From: Ensifer canadensis
GTDB taxonomy: Bacteria; Pseudomonadota; Alphaproteobacteria; Rhizobiales; Rhizobiaceae
Length of the DNA stretch: 64,000 nucleotides
Assembly: GCF_017488845.2 (NCBI RefSeq)
Contig: NZ_CP083370.1
Location: forward strand, 2,666,001 to 2,730,000
Reading direction: 5' to 3'
The position numbers and the translations under genes were made by a program. This document shows positions 50,965 through 59,047 of the stretch, piece by piece (positions within the stretch are counted from its first letter, which is position 1; each line of letters opens with the position of its first letter). The notes beneath the pieces were generated by a model, which did not search any database, was not told where the DNA came from, and saw only the letters and a list, made by a program, of their open reading frames with translations.

Positions 50965-51402
50965 ATGCGCATGGGACCACTCGGGGCCGCTCTGTCCGCC
51001 TTGCTGGCTGCCGACATCGGCGCCACCGCATCACGTTTCAAGCGCAACGCCGCCTTGTGCGCCGTCGTCGCCGTGCTGCTTGTCACCGCCTACATCTTCG
51101 CACTGATCGCCATCGCGCTTTATCTCAGCGCCGCCTATTCGCCTGTGGTCGCCGCCGCGTCGATAGCCGCAGCCCTCATCCTGACGGCCTTGATCCTGAT
51201 CATCGTGATGATTGCCCTGCAAGGACGGGATAGGCGGCTCGCCGAAGAGCGCCGCCGTCGGTCGATGATGCAAACCAATCTGACGATGCTGGCCGCAGCA
51301 AGCATCCTGCGCAAACAGCCGCTGCTCGCCGTGGGCACGGCCCTTGCCATCGGCGCCTTGCTCGGCACCGGCAGGAAGCGCAGGCCGCGACGGGAAACCT
51401 AA
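50965..51402 (+). CDS. YqjE/holin-superfamily-like small membrane protein
   Basis: A 145-residue protein with two adjacent membrane helices (about 30-52 and 61-84) followed by a basic cytoplasmic segment (G-R-D-R-R-L-A-E-E-R-R-R-R-S) and a weaker hydrophobic patch. This is the shape of YqjE proteins that follow YqjD in many genomes. It lies 74 bases after the DUF883-like gene and next to the stress locus. Function not known. Confidence 0.62.
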   Translation: MRMGPLGAALSALLAADIGATASRFKRNAALCAVVAVLLVTAYIFALIAIALYLSAAYSPVVAAASIAAALILTALILIIVMIALQGRDRRLAEERRRRSMMQTNLTMLAAASILRKQPLLAVGTALAIGALLGTGRKRRPRRET

Positions 51403-52907
51403 AGCGGCAAGCGGATCAGCGCGGTCACGCCGGCCGCCATATATTCGACCTTCACCGAACTGCCGAGAACCTTGTCGAGGCTGCGCTCTATCAGGATGGA
51501 GCCAAAGCCTCGACGTTTCGGTTCGCGCACGGGCGGTCCGCCGACCTCCGTCCAGGTCAGGTGCAATACCGCTTCGCCTTCTTCGACGACGTTGCGCGCC
51601 GTCAGCACCACCTTGCCGGTCGGCACCGAAAGGGAGCCGTATTTCACCGCATTGGTCGCAAGTTCATGCAGCACGAGCCCCAGGCCGACGGCCTGGTCGG
51701 GGCCGAGCAGCACCTCGTCCTTGTGCAGTTCGATCTGGTCCGCATAGACGCTGACATGCGGCATCAATTGCTTGGAGATCAGGTCCGCAAGCCGGATCGT
51801 GCCCCACTCATGGTCCGAGAGAAGTCCATGCGCCTCGGAGATCGCTTGCAGTCGTCCGGCAAAGGCGGTCATGAATTCGGCCGGGTCGCTGGTCTGGCGC
51901 AGGGTCTGGCGGGCGAGCGACTGCAGCATCGCCAGGGTATTCTTGACCCGGTGGTTGAGTTCCTTGAGCAACAGCCGCGTTCGCTGCACCGATGCCTGCT
52001 GGTCGGTGACATCGATGGTGACACCGATGAAGGTCAGCGGATTTCCCTTGGCATCCCGATCGTGCACCCGCCCGCGGCCGAGCAGCCAACGGCCGGTGTT
52101 TCCGACCCGGAACATCCCGTCATATTCCTCGTCCGCCTTCATCGCCTGGCGAAGCTTGGCGAAGGTTGCGCCGCGGTCATCGGCATGGATGGCGCCGAAC
52201 ACTTCCCTGGCGCCGAACGACCGATCGGCCGGCAAGCCGAACATGCGCATAAAGGCGCTGTTGCCGACGATCACGCCGGAGCGAACGTTCCAGAGCCAGC
52301 TGCCGATATTGGCCGCCTCAAGCGCCATCGCGTGGCGCTGTTCCTCGCGGGAGAGCGCTGCCTCCTTGATGGCGCGCCGTCGCGCCTCGTCCTTGAGCTT
52401 GAGAAGCGAGGCGGCAAGATCGGCAAGCCGGCGCAGCTGCTCCATCAGATGCGGTGCGACCTCGCTGCGCGCGGCAACGTCGAGCACGCAGACCGTGCCG
52501 ACCGGCTGGCCATCGAGAACGATCGGCGCGCCGGCGTAAAAGCGCAGGAATGGCGCGCCGGCGACCAGCGGCCGATTGCGAAAACGCAGATCGACTGAGG
52601 CGTCGAGTACAACTAGGCCGTTGCCTCCCGCATCGGCTGCCGCGTGCACGCAGAACGAATCCTCCGATGACGCCCGCGTCTCCGTGGTACCGACCGCCGC
52701 CTTGAACCATTGCCACTCGCGGTCAAGCAGGCTGACGAGCGCGATCGGCGCATCGAAGAGGCGGACAGCGATCTCGGCAATGCCGTCGAAATCCGCATCG
52801 GGTACCGCCATGTCCGGCACCGTCGCATGCAGCACGCTCAACCGCTCGGGCGCGTCGAGCAGCGATGTCTCCGGCGGGGCGGTCTTTTCTTCTCTTTTTT
52901 CGCGCAT
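51399..52907 (-). CDS. HWE-type sensor histidine kinase (GAF-PAS)
   Basis: A 502-residue kinase with no membrane helix. A GAF domain covers about residues 30-180, a PAS fold about 200-310 and an HWE/HisKA_2 kinase about 318-502. The phospho-His is in K-E-L-N-H-R-V-K-N-T (about residue 318), the ATP domain has H-E-L-A-T-N-A-V-K-Y-G-S, and W-T-E-V-G-G-P-P gives the WxE motif that defines the HWE group. It lies beside ecfG-nepR-phyR and could phosphorylate PhyR. In S. meliloti a kinase occupies this place. Confidence 0.88.
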   Translation of the reverse strand: MREKREEKTAPPETSLLDAPERLSVLHATVPDMAVPDADFDGIAEIAVRLFDAPIALVSLLDREWQWFKAAVGTTETRASSEDSFCVHAAADAGGNGLVVLDASVDLRFRNRPLVAGAPFLRFYAGAPIVLDGQPVGTVCVLDVAARSEVAPHLMEQLRRLADLAASLLKLKDEARRRAIKEAALSREEQRHAMALEAANIGSWLWNVRSGVIVGNSAFMRMFGLPADRSFGAREVFGAIHADDRGATFAKLRQAMKADEEYDGMFRVGNTGRWLLGRGRVHDRDAKGNPLTFIGVTIDVTDQQASVQRTRLLLKELNHRVKNTLAMLQSLARQTLRQTSDPAEFMTAFAGRLQAISEAHGLLSDHEWGTIRLADLISKQLMPHVSVYADQIELHKDEVLLGPDQAVGLGLVLHELATNAVKYGSLSVPTGKVVLTARNVVEEGEAVLHLTWTEVGGPPVREPKRRGFGSILIERSLDKVLGSSVKVEYMAAGVTALIRLPL

Positions 52908-53055
52908 CCGGCCTCAACTCCAAACTGCCGCACCCGTCAGCCGGCGCCGATTGCCATTGACACACGGCGCTCTTCTGCGGAGACGTTCAGGCCGCCAGTG
53001 AAAGCAGGGCTGCTCTCGATTTGCAACGCTCTGGCGGCCAAAAAGAGCTGTCGGA

Positions 53056-53610
53056 TCAGGAAACGAATGCCCGTGAGGTAATGGGAGCGGACGTTTCGTC
53101 CGGACCGTAGTCGTTTTCGCCCTGCACCTTGAGGATATCCTGAAGGCGCTGGCGGGCGCGGTTCACCCGGCTCTTGATCGTGCCCAGGGCGCAGCCGCAG
53201 ATCGTCGCCGCTTCCTCATAGGAAAAACCCGACGCGCCGACGAGGATGATCGCCTCGCGCTGGTCCGGGGGCAGCGTCTCGAGGGCCCGGCGGAAATCCT
53301 GCAGGTCGAGCGAACCATATTGTTCCGGATGATGGGCAAGCGATTCGGTGAAATGGCCGTCGCTGTCCTGCACCTCGCGTCCGCGCTTGCGCATCTGGCT
53401 GTAGAGCTCGTTGCGCAGGATCGTGAACAGCCAGGCCTTCATGTTCGTGCCCATCTGGAAGTGGTCCTGCTTGGCCCAGGCTTTCATGATCGTGTCCTGA
53501 ACAAGATCGTCGGCCCGGTCATGACGACCTATGAGAGACATGGCAAAGGCGCGAAGGCTCGGCAGGGCGGCGAGCATCTCTCGCTTGAACTCATTCTTTT
53601 CAGACGACAT
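53056..53610 (-). CDS. ecfG: General stress sigma factor EcfG
   Basis: A 184-residue group ECF15 sigma factor from the ATG at 53610. Region 2 has L-P-S-L-R-A-F-A-M-S-L and D-D-L-V-Q-D-T-I-M-K-A-W; region 4 has T-L-P-P-D-Q-R-E-A-I-I-L-V-G-A-S-G-F-S-Y-E-E-A-A. It is downstream of nepR and should be held inactive by NepR until PhyR is phosphorylated. In S. meliloti the same gene is rpoE2. Confidence 0.94.
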   Translation of the reverse strand: MSSEKNEFKREMLAALPSLRAFAMSLIGRHDRADDLVQDTIMKAWAKQDHFQMGTNMKAWLFTILRNELYSQMRKRGREVQDSDGHFTESLAHHPEQYGSLDLQDFRRALETLPPDQREAIILVGASGFSYEEAATICGCALGTIKSRVNRARQRLQDILKVQGENDYGPDETSAPITSRAFVS

Positions 53611-53618
53611 TCTGGCGC

Positions 53619-53813
53619 TCACTCCCTTCCCTGCAGAACCGACTGCCGCTCGGCTGCGTCGAGTTTTTCCAGAAGATCGAGAAAGCGCGAAGGTATCGCT
53701 TCTTCCTGAACGGACTGATAGAGCGCCTTTAACTTGGCCGCGATCTGCGTGTTTGGGTCTTCGGACCATGAGGTCGTACCGGAAGTGCGCCCCGCCCCTG
53801 TTTTATACTTCAT
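53619..53813 (-). CDS. nepR: Anti-sigma factor NepR
   Basis: A 64-residue protein with the two NepR helices: I-A-A-K-L-K-A-L-Y-Q-S-V-Q-E-E and I-P-S-R-F-L-D-L-L-E-K-L-D. The ATG at 53813 is preferred to an upstream TTG. It binds EcfG and releases it on binding phosphorylated PhyR. Only 8 bases separate it from ecfG, so they form one operon. Confidence 0.92.
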   Translation of the reverse strand: MKYKTGAGRTSGTTSWSEDPNTQIAAKLKALYQSVQEEAIPSRFLDLLEKLDAAERQSVLQGRE

Positions 53814-53850
53814 TGTCAATCTGTCGCCTTGTGGTGTTCATTACCGCCTT

Positions 53851-53876
53851 AACGCGTCTGAAAAATGAAATGTTCC
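53851..53876 (-). promoter_or_regulatory. EcfG-type promoter of nepR-ecfG
   Basis: On the minus strand GGAAC-N17-CGTT exactly fits the EcfG consensus. It lies about 40 bases upstream of nepR and would give autoregulation. Confidence 0.82.
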
Positions 53877-53881
53877 CTCCC

Positions 53882-53906
53882 GGAACTTTTTTTTGCGTGA
53901 AACGTT
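53882..53906 (+). promoter_or_regulatory. EcfG-type promoter of phyR
   Basis: GGAAC-N16-CGTT on the plus strand, 42 bases before the phyR ATG. Its -35 element is only 5 bases from the -35 of the opposite promoter, so the two point away from each other. Confidence 0.82.
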
Positions 53907-53948
53907 TTGGAGCATCACTGCAAGATTATATTCTCGAGGGAGTACTCC

Positions 53949-54743
53949 ATGACATTGTCCACACGGATCGCGCCGCTGCTGCCCTATCTGCGCCGCTACT
54001 CGCGCGCATTGACCGGGTCGCAGACATCAGGCGACGCCTATGTGGCCGCGGTACTCGAAGCCCTGATTGCCGATACCTCCATTTTCCCGGAGGCCAGCAA
54101 TGACCGGGTCGCGCTGTTCCGCCTCTACACGTCGCTCTTCGGCTCCTCGTCGGTGCTGGTTCCCGAGCCGGTTTCGCCCTTTGCCTGGGAGCAGCGCGCC
54201 TCGGTCAATCTGGCAAACGTTTCGCCGCTTGCCCGCCAGGCTTTCCTTCTCGTCTCGGTCGAAGGTTTCCGGCCCGAGGAAGCAAGCGAAATCCTTGCCG
54301 TCACCGACGACAAGATCGGTTCCCTTCTCGACCGCGCTTCGCAGGAAATCTCGCGACAGGTCGCAACCGATATCATGATCATCGAGGACGAGCCTCTGAT
54401 CGCCATCGATATCGAAAACATGGTCGAGAGCCTTGGCCACCGAGTGACCGGCATTGCCCGCACCCGCGACGAAGCAATCGCGCTCTATAAGAAGACCCGT
54501 CCGAGCATGGTGCTTGCCGATATCCAGCTCGCCGACGGCAGCTCCGGTATCGATGCGGTCAACGATATCCTGAAGGCCAGCGCCATCCCGGTGATCTTCA
54601 TCACCGCCTTCCCTGAGAGGCTGCTGACCGGCGAACGCCCTGAGCCGACCTTCCTGGTCACGAAGCCTTTCAATCCTGACATGGTGAAGGCGCTGATCAG
54701 CCAGGCGCTGTTCTTCAACGAATCGACGAAGGCCGCAGCCTGA
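53949..54743 (+). CDS. phyR: General stress response regulator PhyR
   Basis: A 264-residue response regulator. About residues 1-135 are a sigma-factor-like domain (R-R-Y-S-R-A-L-T-G-S-Q, F-R-P-E-E-A-S-E-I-L-A); about 140-262 are a receiver domain with acidic I-I-E-D-E-P, phospho-acceptor Asp191 in L-A-D-I-Q-L-A-D-G, and Lys in V-T-K-P-F. Phosphorylation frees the sigma-like domain to bind NepR. It is divergent from nepR-ecfG; start chosen at the ATG, after GGGAG. Confidence 0.95.
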   Translation: MTLSTRIAPLLPYLRRYSRALTGSQTSGDAYVAAVLEALIADTSIFPEASNDRVALFRLYTSLFGSSSVLVPEPVSPFAWEQRASVNLANVSPLARQAFLLVSVEGFRPEEASEILAVTDDKIGSLLDRASQEISRQVATDIMIIEDEPLIAIDIENMVESLGHRVTGIARTRDEAIALYKKTRPSMVLADIQLADGSSGIDAVNDILKASAIPVIFITAFPERLLTGERPEPTFLVTKPFNPDMVKALISQALFFNESTKAAA

Positions 54744-54871
54744 TCATCGACACAGCATCTATCGCCGGCGGCCTCGGTCGCCGGCTTTTGTTTGTCCACT
54801 TGTTGCTGTCGCCCGCCCTTGCCTTTCGTCGCTGGTGTCCTGATTGGCATGCCCGTTGATGGCAAGCGCTG

Positions 54872-55003
54872 GAAACAAAACAGCCAGTGCCGAGGGAAGG
54901 CACTGGCTGACATTGTTCAACTCACCGGGGGAGTGTGAGTTGTAAACCGGCGGATTACCTCCGGCGCCACATTGGGGGCGATGCGCGCCACCGTCCGGTC
55001 TGA
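54872..55003 (-). ncRNA. Candidate small RNA with two C-rich hairpin loops
   Basis: Read on the minus strand, a GGAAC (55034-55030) is followed after 16 bases by CATT, one base from the EcfG -10 CGTT, giving a start near 55003. The transcript would have a hairpin CAACTCAC/GTGAGTTG (54942-54918) with an A-C-T-C-C-C-C-C-G loop, then AGCCAGTGCC/GGCACTGGCT (54908-54882) with a T-T-C-C-C-T-C loop, and end in GTTTTGTTT. The last hairpin plus T-run is a good terminator. C-rich exposed loops are typical of alphaproteobacterial anti-Shine-Dalgarno sRNAs. It may instead be only the terminator of the polyol operon. Confidence 0.55.
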
Positions 55004-55062
55004 AAATAAAATGCGTGACGCAAACAAAGGTTCCCGGAGTTGCGCGTTTGCCGATCATTTTT

Positions 55063-56649
55063 TTATTGCAGCGCGTCCAGTTCGTCGCGATGGCGGTAGA
55101 GCGCAAGGAAGCGGCGGTAGTCGCGATCGTAGATGTCACGCATGGCGTCGTTCGGCCGCCGCTCGCGCCCGCCGGACGCCATCGCCGCACCGGCCACGGC
55201 GAGATCGACGTGAACCTGACCGGCAACGGCTGCCGCCATCGCCGTTCCGAGAAGAACGGCGTCAGGCGCATCGGGTGCTACGACCCGGCAACCCGTGACG
55301 TCGCAATAAAGCTCCATCAGAAGCGCATTGCGCACGTGGCCGCCGGTGACGTGAAGTGTGTCGAGTTCGTAGCCGACCTCACGCATCATCTCGAGGATAT
55401 GGCGGATGCCGAGCGCGATCGCCACGCAGGTGCGCCAATAGAGCCGGCACAGCGCATCGAACGACGAATCGAACGGCAGGCCGCTGATGACGCCGAGCCC
55501 GTGTGGATCGGCAAGCGGTGAGCGGTTGCCGTGGAAATCCGGCAGTACATGCAGCCGTTCGGCAAACTGCGTTCCGTGCAGGACGCGCAGTTCCTGGACG
55601 CGCGCGATGATCCGGCCGTGGGTCTCGGTCGTTGGCTCCAGGCCGCCGCCATGAATGCGCACGATGTGATCGAGCAGGGCGCCGGTCGCCGACTGGCCGC
55701 CTTCGATCAGCCAGGCGCCGGGCAGCACCGCTTCGAAATAGGGTCCCCACATGCCGAAGCCGGGCTTCATATCCTTGGAGAAGGCAACGATGCAGCTCGA
55801 GGTGCCCGCGATCAGCGCCAGTTGCCGCTCGAGCTTTTCCGGCTCGCCGGCAAAACCGCCGAGCACGCCGAGCGCCCCGGCATAGGCGTCGATCAGACCC
55901 GGTGCCACCTGGCAGCCGATATCAAGACCGAGCTCGGCGGCAGCCTCCACCGACAAGCCCCCGACCGAGCTTCCGACCGGCTGCGTTTCCTCCGGCAATC
56001 CGCCCCGCGCAAGCAGATCCTCGAGGCCGATCCGCGCGAGATAGTCCGCCTGCCAACCGCGCTGTTCATGGGCGAGATAGTTCCATTTCGCCGTCAAGGT
56101 GCAGCGCGAGCGCGCCGCACTGCCGGTCGCCCGCCAGGAGAGATAGTCGGCGAGATCGAAGAAAAAGCCTGCCTTCTCCCATTGGCTAGGCAGATTCCGC
56201 TTCAGCCACATCAGCTTCGGCATTTCCATCTCCGGCGACATGACGCGGCCGGAGAAATCGAGGACCGGGTGTCCGGTGGCGGTACAGAAATCGGCCTCCG
56301 TCAGCGCCCGATGATCGAGCCAGACGATTGTGTCCCAGCGCGCCTCGCCCTTTCGGTTGACGGAAAGCGGCGCGCCGCTCCGGTCGCGCACCACGAGCGA
56401 ACACGTTGCATCGAAACCGATGGCGGCAATGCTCTCCGGCGCGATGCCGGCCTTGTCTCTGGCAGCTTTCACCGAGCCGCAGACAGCTCTCCAGATATCT
56501 TCCGAATCGTGTTCGGCATGATTTTCTTCCGGCCGGTTCATGGCGATCGGCAGGTCGGCACGCGCCAGAAGCCTGCCATTCCGGTCGAAAATTCCGGCAC
56601 GGGCACTGCCGGTACCGACATCGACCGCAACGACGAATTCACGCATCAA
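55063..56649 (-). CDS. FGGY-family carbohydrate kinase (pentulose/ribulokinase-like)
   Basis: A 528-residue kinase. The N-terminal ATP domain has V-A-V-D-V-G-T-G-S-A-R-A-G and a central G-F-D-A-T-C-S; the C-terminal domain has the V-T-G-G-H-V-R-N-A-L-L-M-E-L-Y and P-D-A-P-D-A-V-L-L-G-T-A-M-A-A motifs. This resembles D-ribulokinase-type FGGY kinases. Last gene of the smo operon; it may phosphorylate the ketose made by the polyol dehydrogenases. Substrate not determined by sequence. Confidence 0.88.
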   Translation of the reverse strand: MMREFVVAVDVGTGSARAGIFDRNGRLLARADLPIAMNRPEENHAEHDSEDIWRAVCGSVKAARDKAGIAPESIAAIGFDATCSLVVRDRSGAPLSVNRKGEARWDTIVWLDHRALTEADFCTATGHPVLDFSGRVMSPEMEMPKLMWLKRNLPSQWEKAGFFFDLADYLSWRATGSAARSRCTLTAKWNYLAHEQRGWQADYLARIGLEDLLARGGLPEETQPVGSSVGGLSVEAAAELGLDIGCQVAPGLIDAYAGALGVLGGFAGEPEKLERQLALIAGTSSCIVAFSKDMKPGFGMWGPYFEAVLPGAWLIEGGQSATGALLDHIVRIHGGGLEPTTETHGRIIARVQELRVLHGTQFAERLHVLPDFHGNRSPLADPHGLGVISGLPFDSSFDALCRLYWRTCVAIALGIRHILEMMREVGYELDTLHVTGGHVRNALLMELYCDVTGCRVVAPDAPDAVLLGTAMAAAVAGQVHVDLAVAGAAMASGGRERRPNDAMRDIYDRDYRRFLALYRHRDELDALQ

Positions 56650-56666
56650 TGGAGATCCCCGTCCCC

Positions 56667-56742
56667 GTTACAGCACGCTGCAACATCTTGAAACTGCCGC
56701 ATAATTTTCCCATCAAATCGATTTCGACTTGAGGAATTATGC
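56667..56742. repeat. Intergenic inverted-repeat element, copy 1
   Basis: Between the kinase and the HAD gene, in the minus-strand operon. A short dyad GTTACAGC/GCTGCAAC (56667-56684) is followed by a longer one with outer arms GCATAATT/AATTATGC (56699-56706 and 56735-56742) and inner arms TCAAATCG/CGACTTGA. Copy 2 is at 57426-57530. It abuts the HAD stop codon. Confidence 0.75.
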
Positions 56743-56743
56743 A

Positions 56744-57412
56744 CTATTGGCGGACAAACTGTAACAATTCGCCCATGTCGTCAAACAGCACGTCGGGGTC
56801 GAGCTTGGCGAGTGTCTGTCGATGACGGTCGCTGCGCGCATGTCCGCCACCGGCGAAGGCAAAGGCCCGCATGCCAGCGGCGTGCGCGGCTTCGATGCCG
56901 GCCGGACTGTCTTCGACGACGATACAATCCTTGGGTGCATAGCCCATCTCCCGGCTCGCCAGCAGAAACAGGTCGGGCGCCGGTTTGCCATGTTTGACCA
57001 TCGTTGCAGAGAAGATGTTCGGCTCGAAAAGATCGATCAGACCGGTGACGGTCAGCGACAGCCGGATGCGTTCCGGCTGGCTGGACGAGGCGACGCAACA
57101 GGCGACGCCAAGGTCTTCGACCGCCCGGCGAATACCGGCGATCGGCTGCAACTCCGTACGGAAACGCTGATAGAGCCGCGTGCGCATTTCTTCGAGAAAG
57201 GCGTCGTCTGTCGCCAGGCCATATTCGTCGTGAAGTATGGCAGACATGCTTTTCAGGCTGCGCCCGAGAAACCGTTCGGTCGCCTCCTCCGTGGTCATCG
57301 ACACGCCTGCCGCCGCCAGCACGTCGACCAGGACTTCGAGCGAGATCGGCTCGCTGTCAACCAGCACGCCGTCGCAATCGAAGATCACCAACCTGGACGC
57401 GCCGTCGGCCAT
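56744..57412 (-). CDS. HAD-family phosphatase (phosphoglycolate-type)
   Basis: A 222-residue HAD hydrolase. The nucleophile motif is L-V-I-F-D-C-D-G-V-L-V-D-S-E-P (Asp8 region); motif II in C-C-V-A-S-S-S-Q-P; Lys and acidic motifs follow in K-H-G-K-P-A-P-D and C-I-V-V-E-D-S-P-A-G. It has a helical cap. In the polyol operon it may dephosphorylate a sugar phosphate by-product; the substrate is not known. Confidence 0.9.
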   Translation of the reverse strand: MADGASRLVIFDCDGVLVDSEPISLEVLVDVLAAAGVSMTTEEATERFLGRSLKSMSAILHDEYGLATDDAFLEEMRTRLYQRFRTELQPIAGIRRAVEDLGVACCVASSSQPERIRLSLTVTGLIDLFEPNIFSATMVKHGKPAPDLFLLASREMGYAPKDCIVVEDSPAGIEAAHAAGMRAFAFAGGGHARSDRHRQTLAKLDPDVLFDDMGELLQFVRQ

Positions 57413-57425
57413 AACACCCTACCCC

Positions 57426-57530
57426 TTACAGCGCCGCGCATCTTTTAAGACGCGCCAACGTCGCTGTAACTCTTTGAATTGCTGCGTAATTTCATCCTTA
57501 AATCGGGCCCCGTTCTAAGGAATTATGCAG
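57426..57530. repeat. Intergenic inverted-repeat element, copy 2
   Basis: The same composite as copy 1: a dyad TTACAGCG/CGCTGTAA (57426-57433 and 57462-57469) followed by CTGCGTAATT/AATTATGCAG (57482-57491 and 57521-57530) with inner CCTTA/TAAGG arms. Its end overlaps the last codons of mtlK (GCA TAA inside TGCATAATT). It fills the gap between mtlK and the HAD gene. Confidence 0.75.
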
Positions 57531-59007
57531 TAAGCTTGCCGTCCAGATAAAGCTGGAGCGTAGCGCGCGTACCTTTTTCCCAGAGGGTTTTCAATGCGTG
57601 GGTGAAGCGCTTGCGGAAGAGATCGGATTGGGCGACCTCGCCGAAAATGTCCGACAGCGCCAGAAAAGCCGTCGGATCCTGCCTTGCGGCACGGGCTGCC
57701 GCCTGAAGCCGTTCGGCGTTCTGGTCGTTGAAGACAATCTGCTTGCCGCTATCGGTCGTGCCGTCGAAGTAGCGGCACCAGAGCGCTGACACCAGCGCCA
57801 GGCCGACGACGTCTTCGCCCCGCGCCAGCCGGTCGGCCGTCGAGGGCAGGATGAATTTCGGCTGCCGGTTGGAGCCGTCCTGTGCAAGCCGCGGGATCGT
57901 GTCGCCGATCTTCGGGTTGGAAAAGCGCATCTCGATCAGCTTGTAATAATCGCCGAGATCGGTGTTCGGCACCGGCGGAATGACCGGAATGATCTCGTCA
58001 TGCTCAAGCTTGGCGAGAAAATCACGGATCAGCGGCTCCTCCATCGCCTCGTGGACGAAATGAATGTCGAGCAGGGCTGCGGGATAGGCGATTGCCGCGT
58101 GGCCGCCGTTGAGGATGCGGATCTTCATGTGCTCATAGGGCGCAACATCGGGCACGAACTGCACGCCGACCTTTTCGAGCGCCGGGCGTCCCTGCGGAAA
58201 ATGATCCTCCAGCACCCATTGCTTGAACTCTTCGCAAAACACCGGCCAGCCATCCTCGATCTCGTAATCGGTTGCGACGATGCCGATTTCGCGTGCGCCC
58301 GTGGCCGGCGTTATGCGGTCCACCATGCCGTTCGGAAAGGCGATATTGGCGTCGATCCAGTCGGCGAAATCAGGATCGAACAGCCGGGCAAGGCCTGAAA
58401 CCGCAGCGTGGGTCACCTCGCCATTGCCCGGAATGTTGTCGCATGACATCACCGTGAACGGCGGAATTTGTCCGTCGCGGCGTGCCTTCAGACCGGCAAC
58501 GATCAAACCGAAGACCGTCTTCGGCGCGGCGGGATTTTGCGCATCGTCAACGATGGCCGGGTGGGTCGGATTAAAAACGCCGGAGGCTGGATCGATGAAA
58601 TAGCCGCCCTCGGTGATCGTCAGCGAAACAATGCGGATCGCCGGGTCTGCAAGCCTGGCGACGATGCCAGCGACGTCGCCGGGCCTGAGATAGTCGATCA
58701 TCGCGCCAGTCACATGCGCGCCGGTGCGGTTGTTGTCCTGCTCGACCACCGTCGTCAGGAAATCCTGCGCCGCGAGCTTTGCCCGCATTTGTTCATCGGA
58801 GGGAAGGACCCCGGCACCGACGATCGCCCAGTCATGGTCGTGCCCGGCATTGAAGAGATCGTCGAGATAGACGGCCTGATGGGCACGGTGAAAATTGCCG
58901 ACACCGAAATGCACGATACCGGCTTTCAGATCGGCGCGATCGTAGCTCGGCACGCCGGCCTTGGCCTTCACTGCGTCGAGCGCGGCAAGAGAAAGTTTGG
59001 TCGTCAT
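57523..59007 (-). CDS. mtlK: Mannitol 2-dehydrogenase
   Basis: A 494-residue long-chain polyol dehydrogenase. The N-terminal Rossmann region has I-V-H-F-G-V-G-N-F-H-R-A-H-Q-A; the C-terminal catalytic region has Y-E-H-M-K-I-R-I-L-N-G-G-H, with Lys and Asn/His of the active site. It oxidises D-mannitol to D-fructose with NAD. Ends in an intergenic repeat. Neighbouring smoS handles sorbitol. Confidence 0.92.
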   Translation of the reverse strand: MTTKLSLAALDAVKAKAGVPSYDRADLKAGIVHFGVGNFHRAHQAVYLDDLFNAGHDHDWAIVGAGVLPSDEQMRAKLAAQDFLTTVVEQDNNRTGAHVTGAMIDYLRPGDVAGIVARLADPAIRIVSLTITEGGYFIDPASGVFNPTHPAIVDDAQNPAAPKTVFGLIVAGLKARRDGQIPPFTVMSCDNIPGNGEVTHAAVSGLARLFDPDFADWIDANIAFPNGMVDRITPATGAREIGIVATDYEIEDGWPVFCEEFKQWVLEDHFPQGRPALEKVGVQFVPDVAPYEHMKIRILNGGHAAIAYPAALLDIHFVHEAMEEPLIRDFLAKLEHDEIIPVIPPVPNTDLGDYYKLIEMRFSNPKIGDTIPRLAQDGSNRQPKFILPSTADRLARGEDVVGLALVSALWCRYFDGTTDSGKQIVFNDQNAERLQAAARAARQDPTAFLALSDIFGEVAQSDLFRKRFTHALKTLWEKGTRATLQLYLDGKLTA

Positions 59008-59047
59008 GGTCTCGTTTCCTTATCGAGGCATCGTCCGGAGACGGGCC

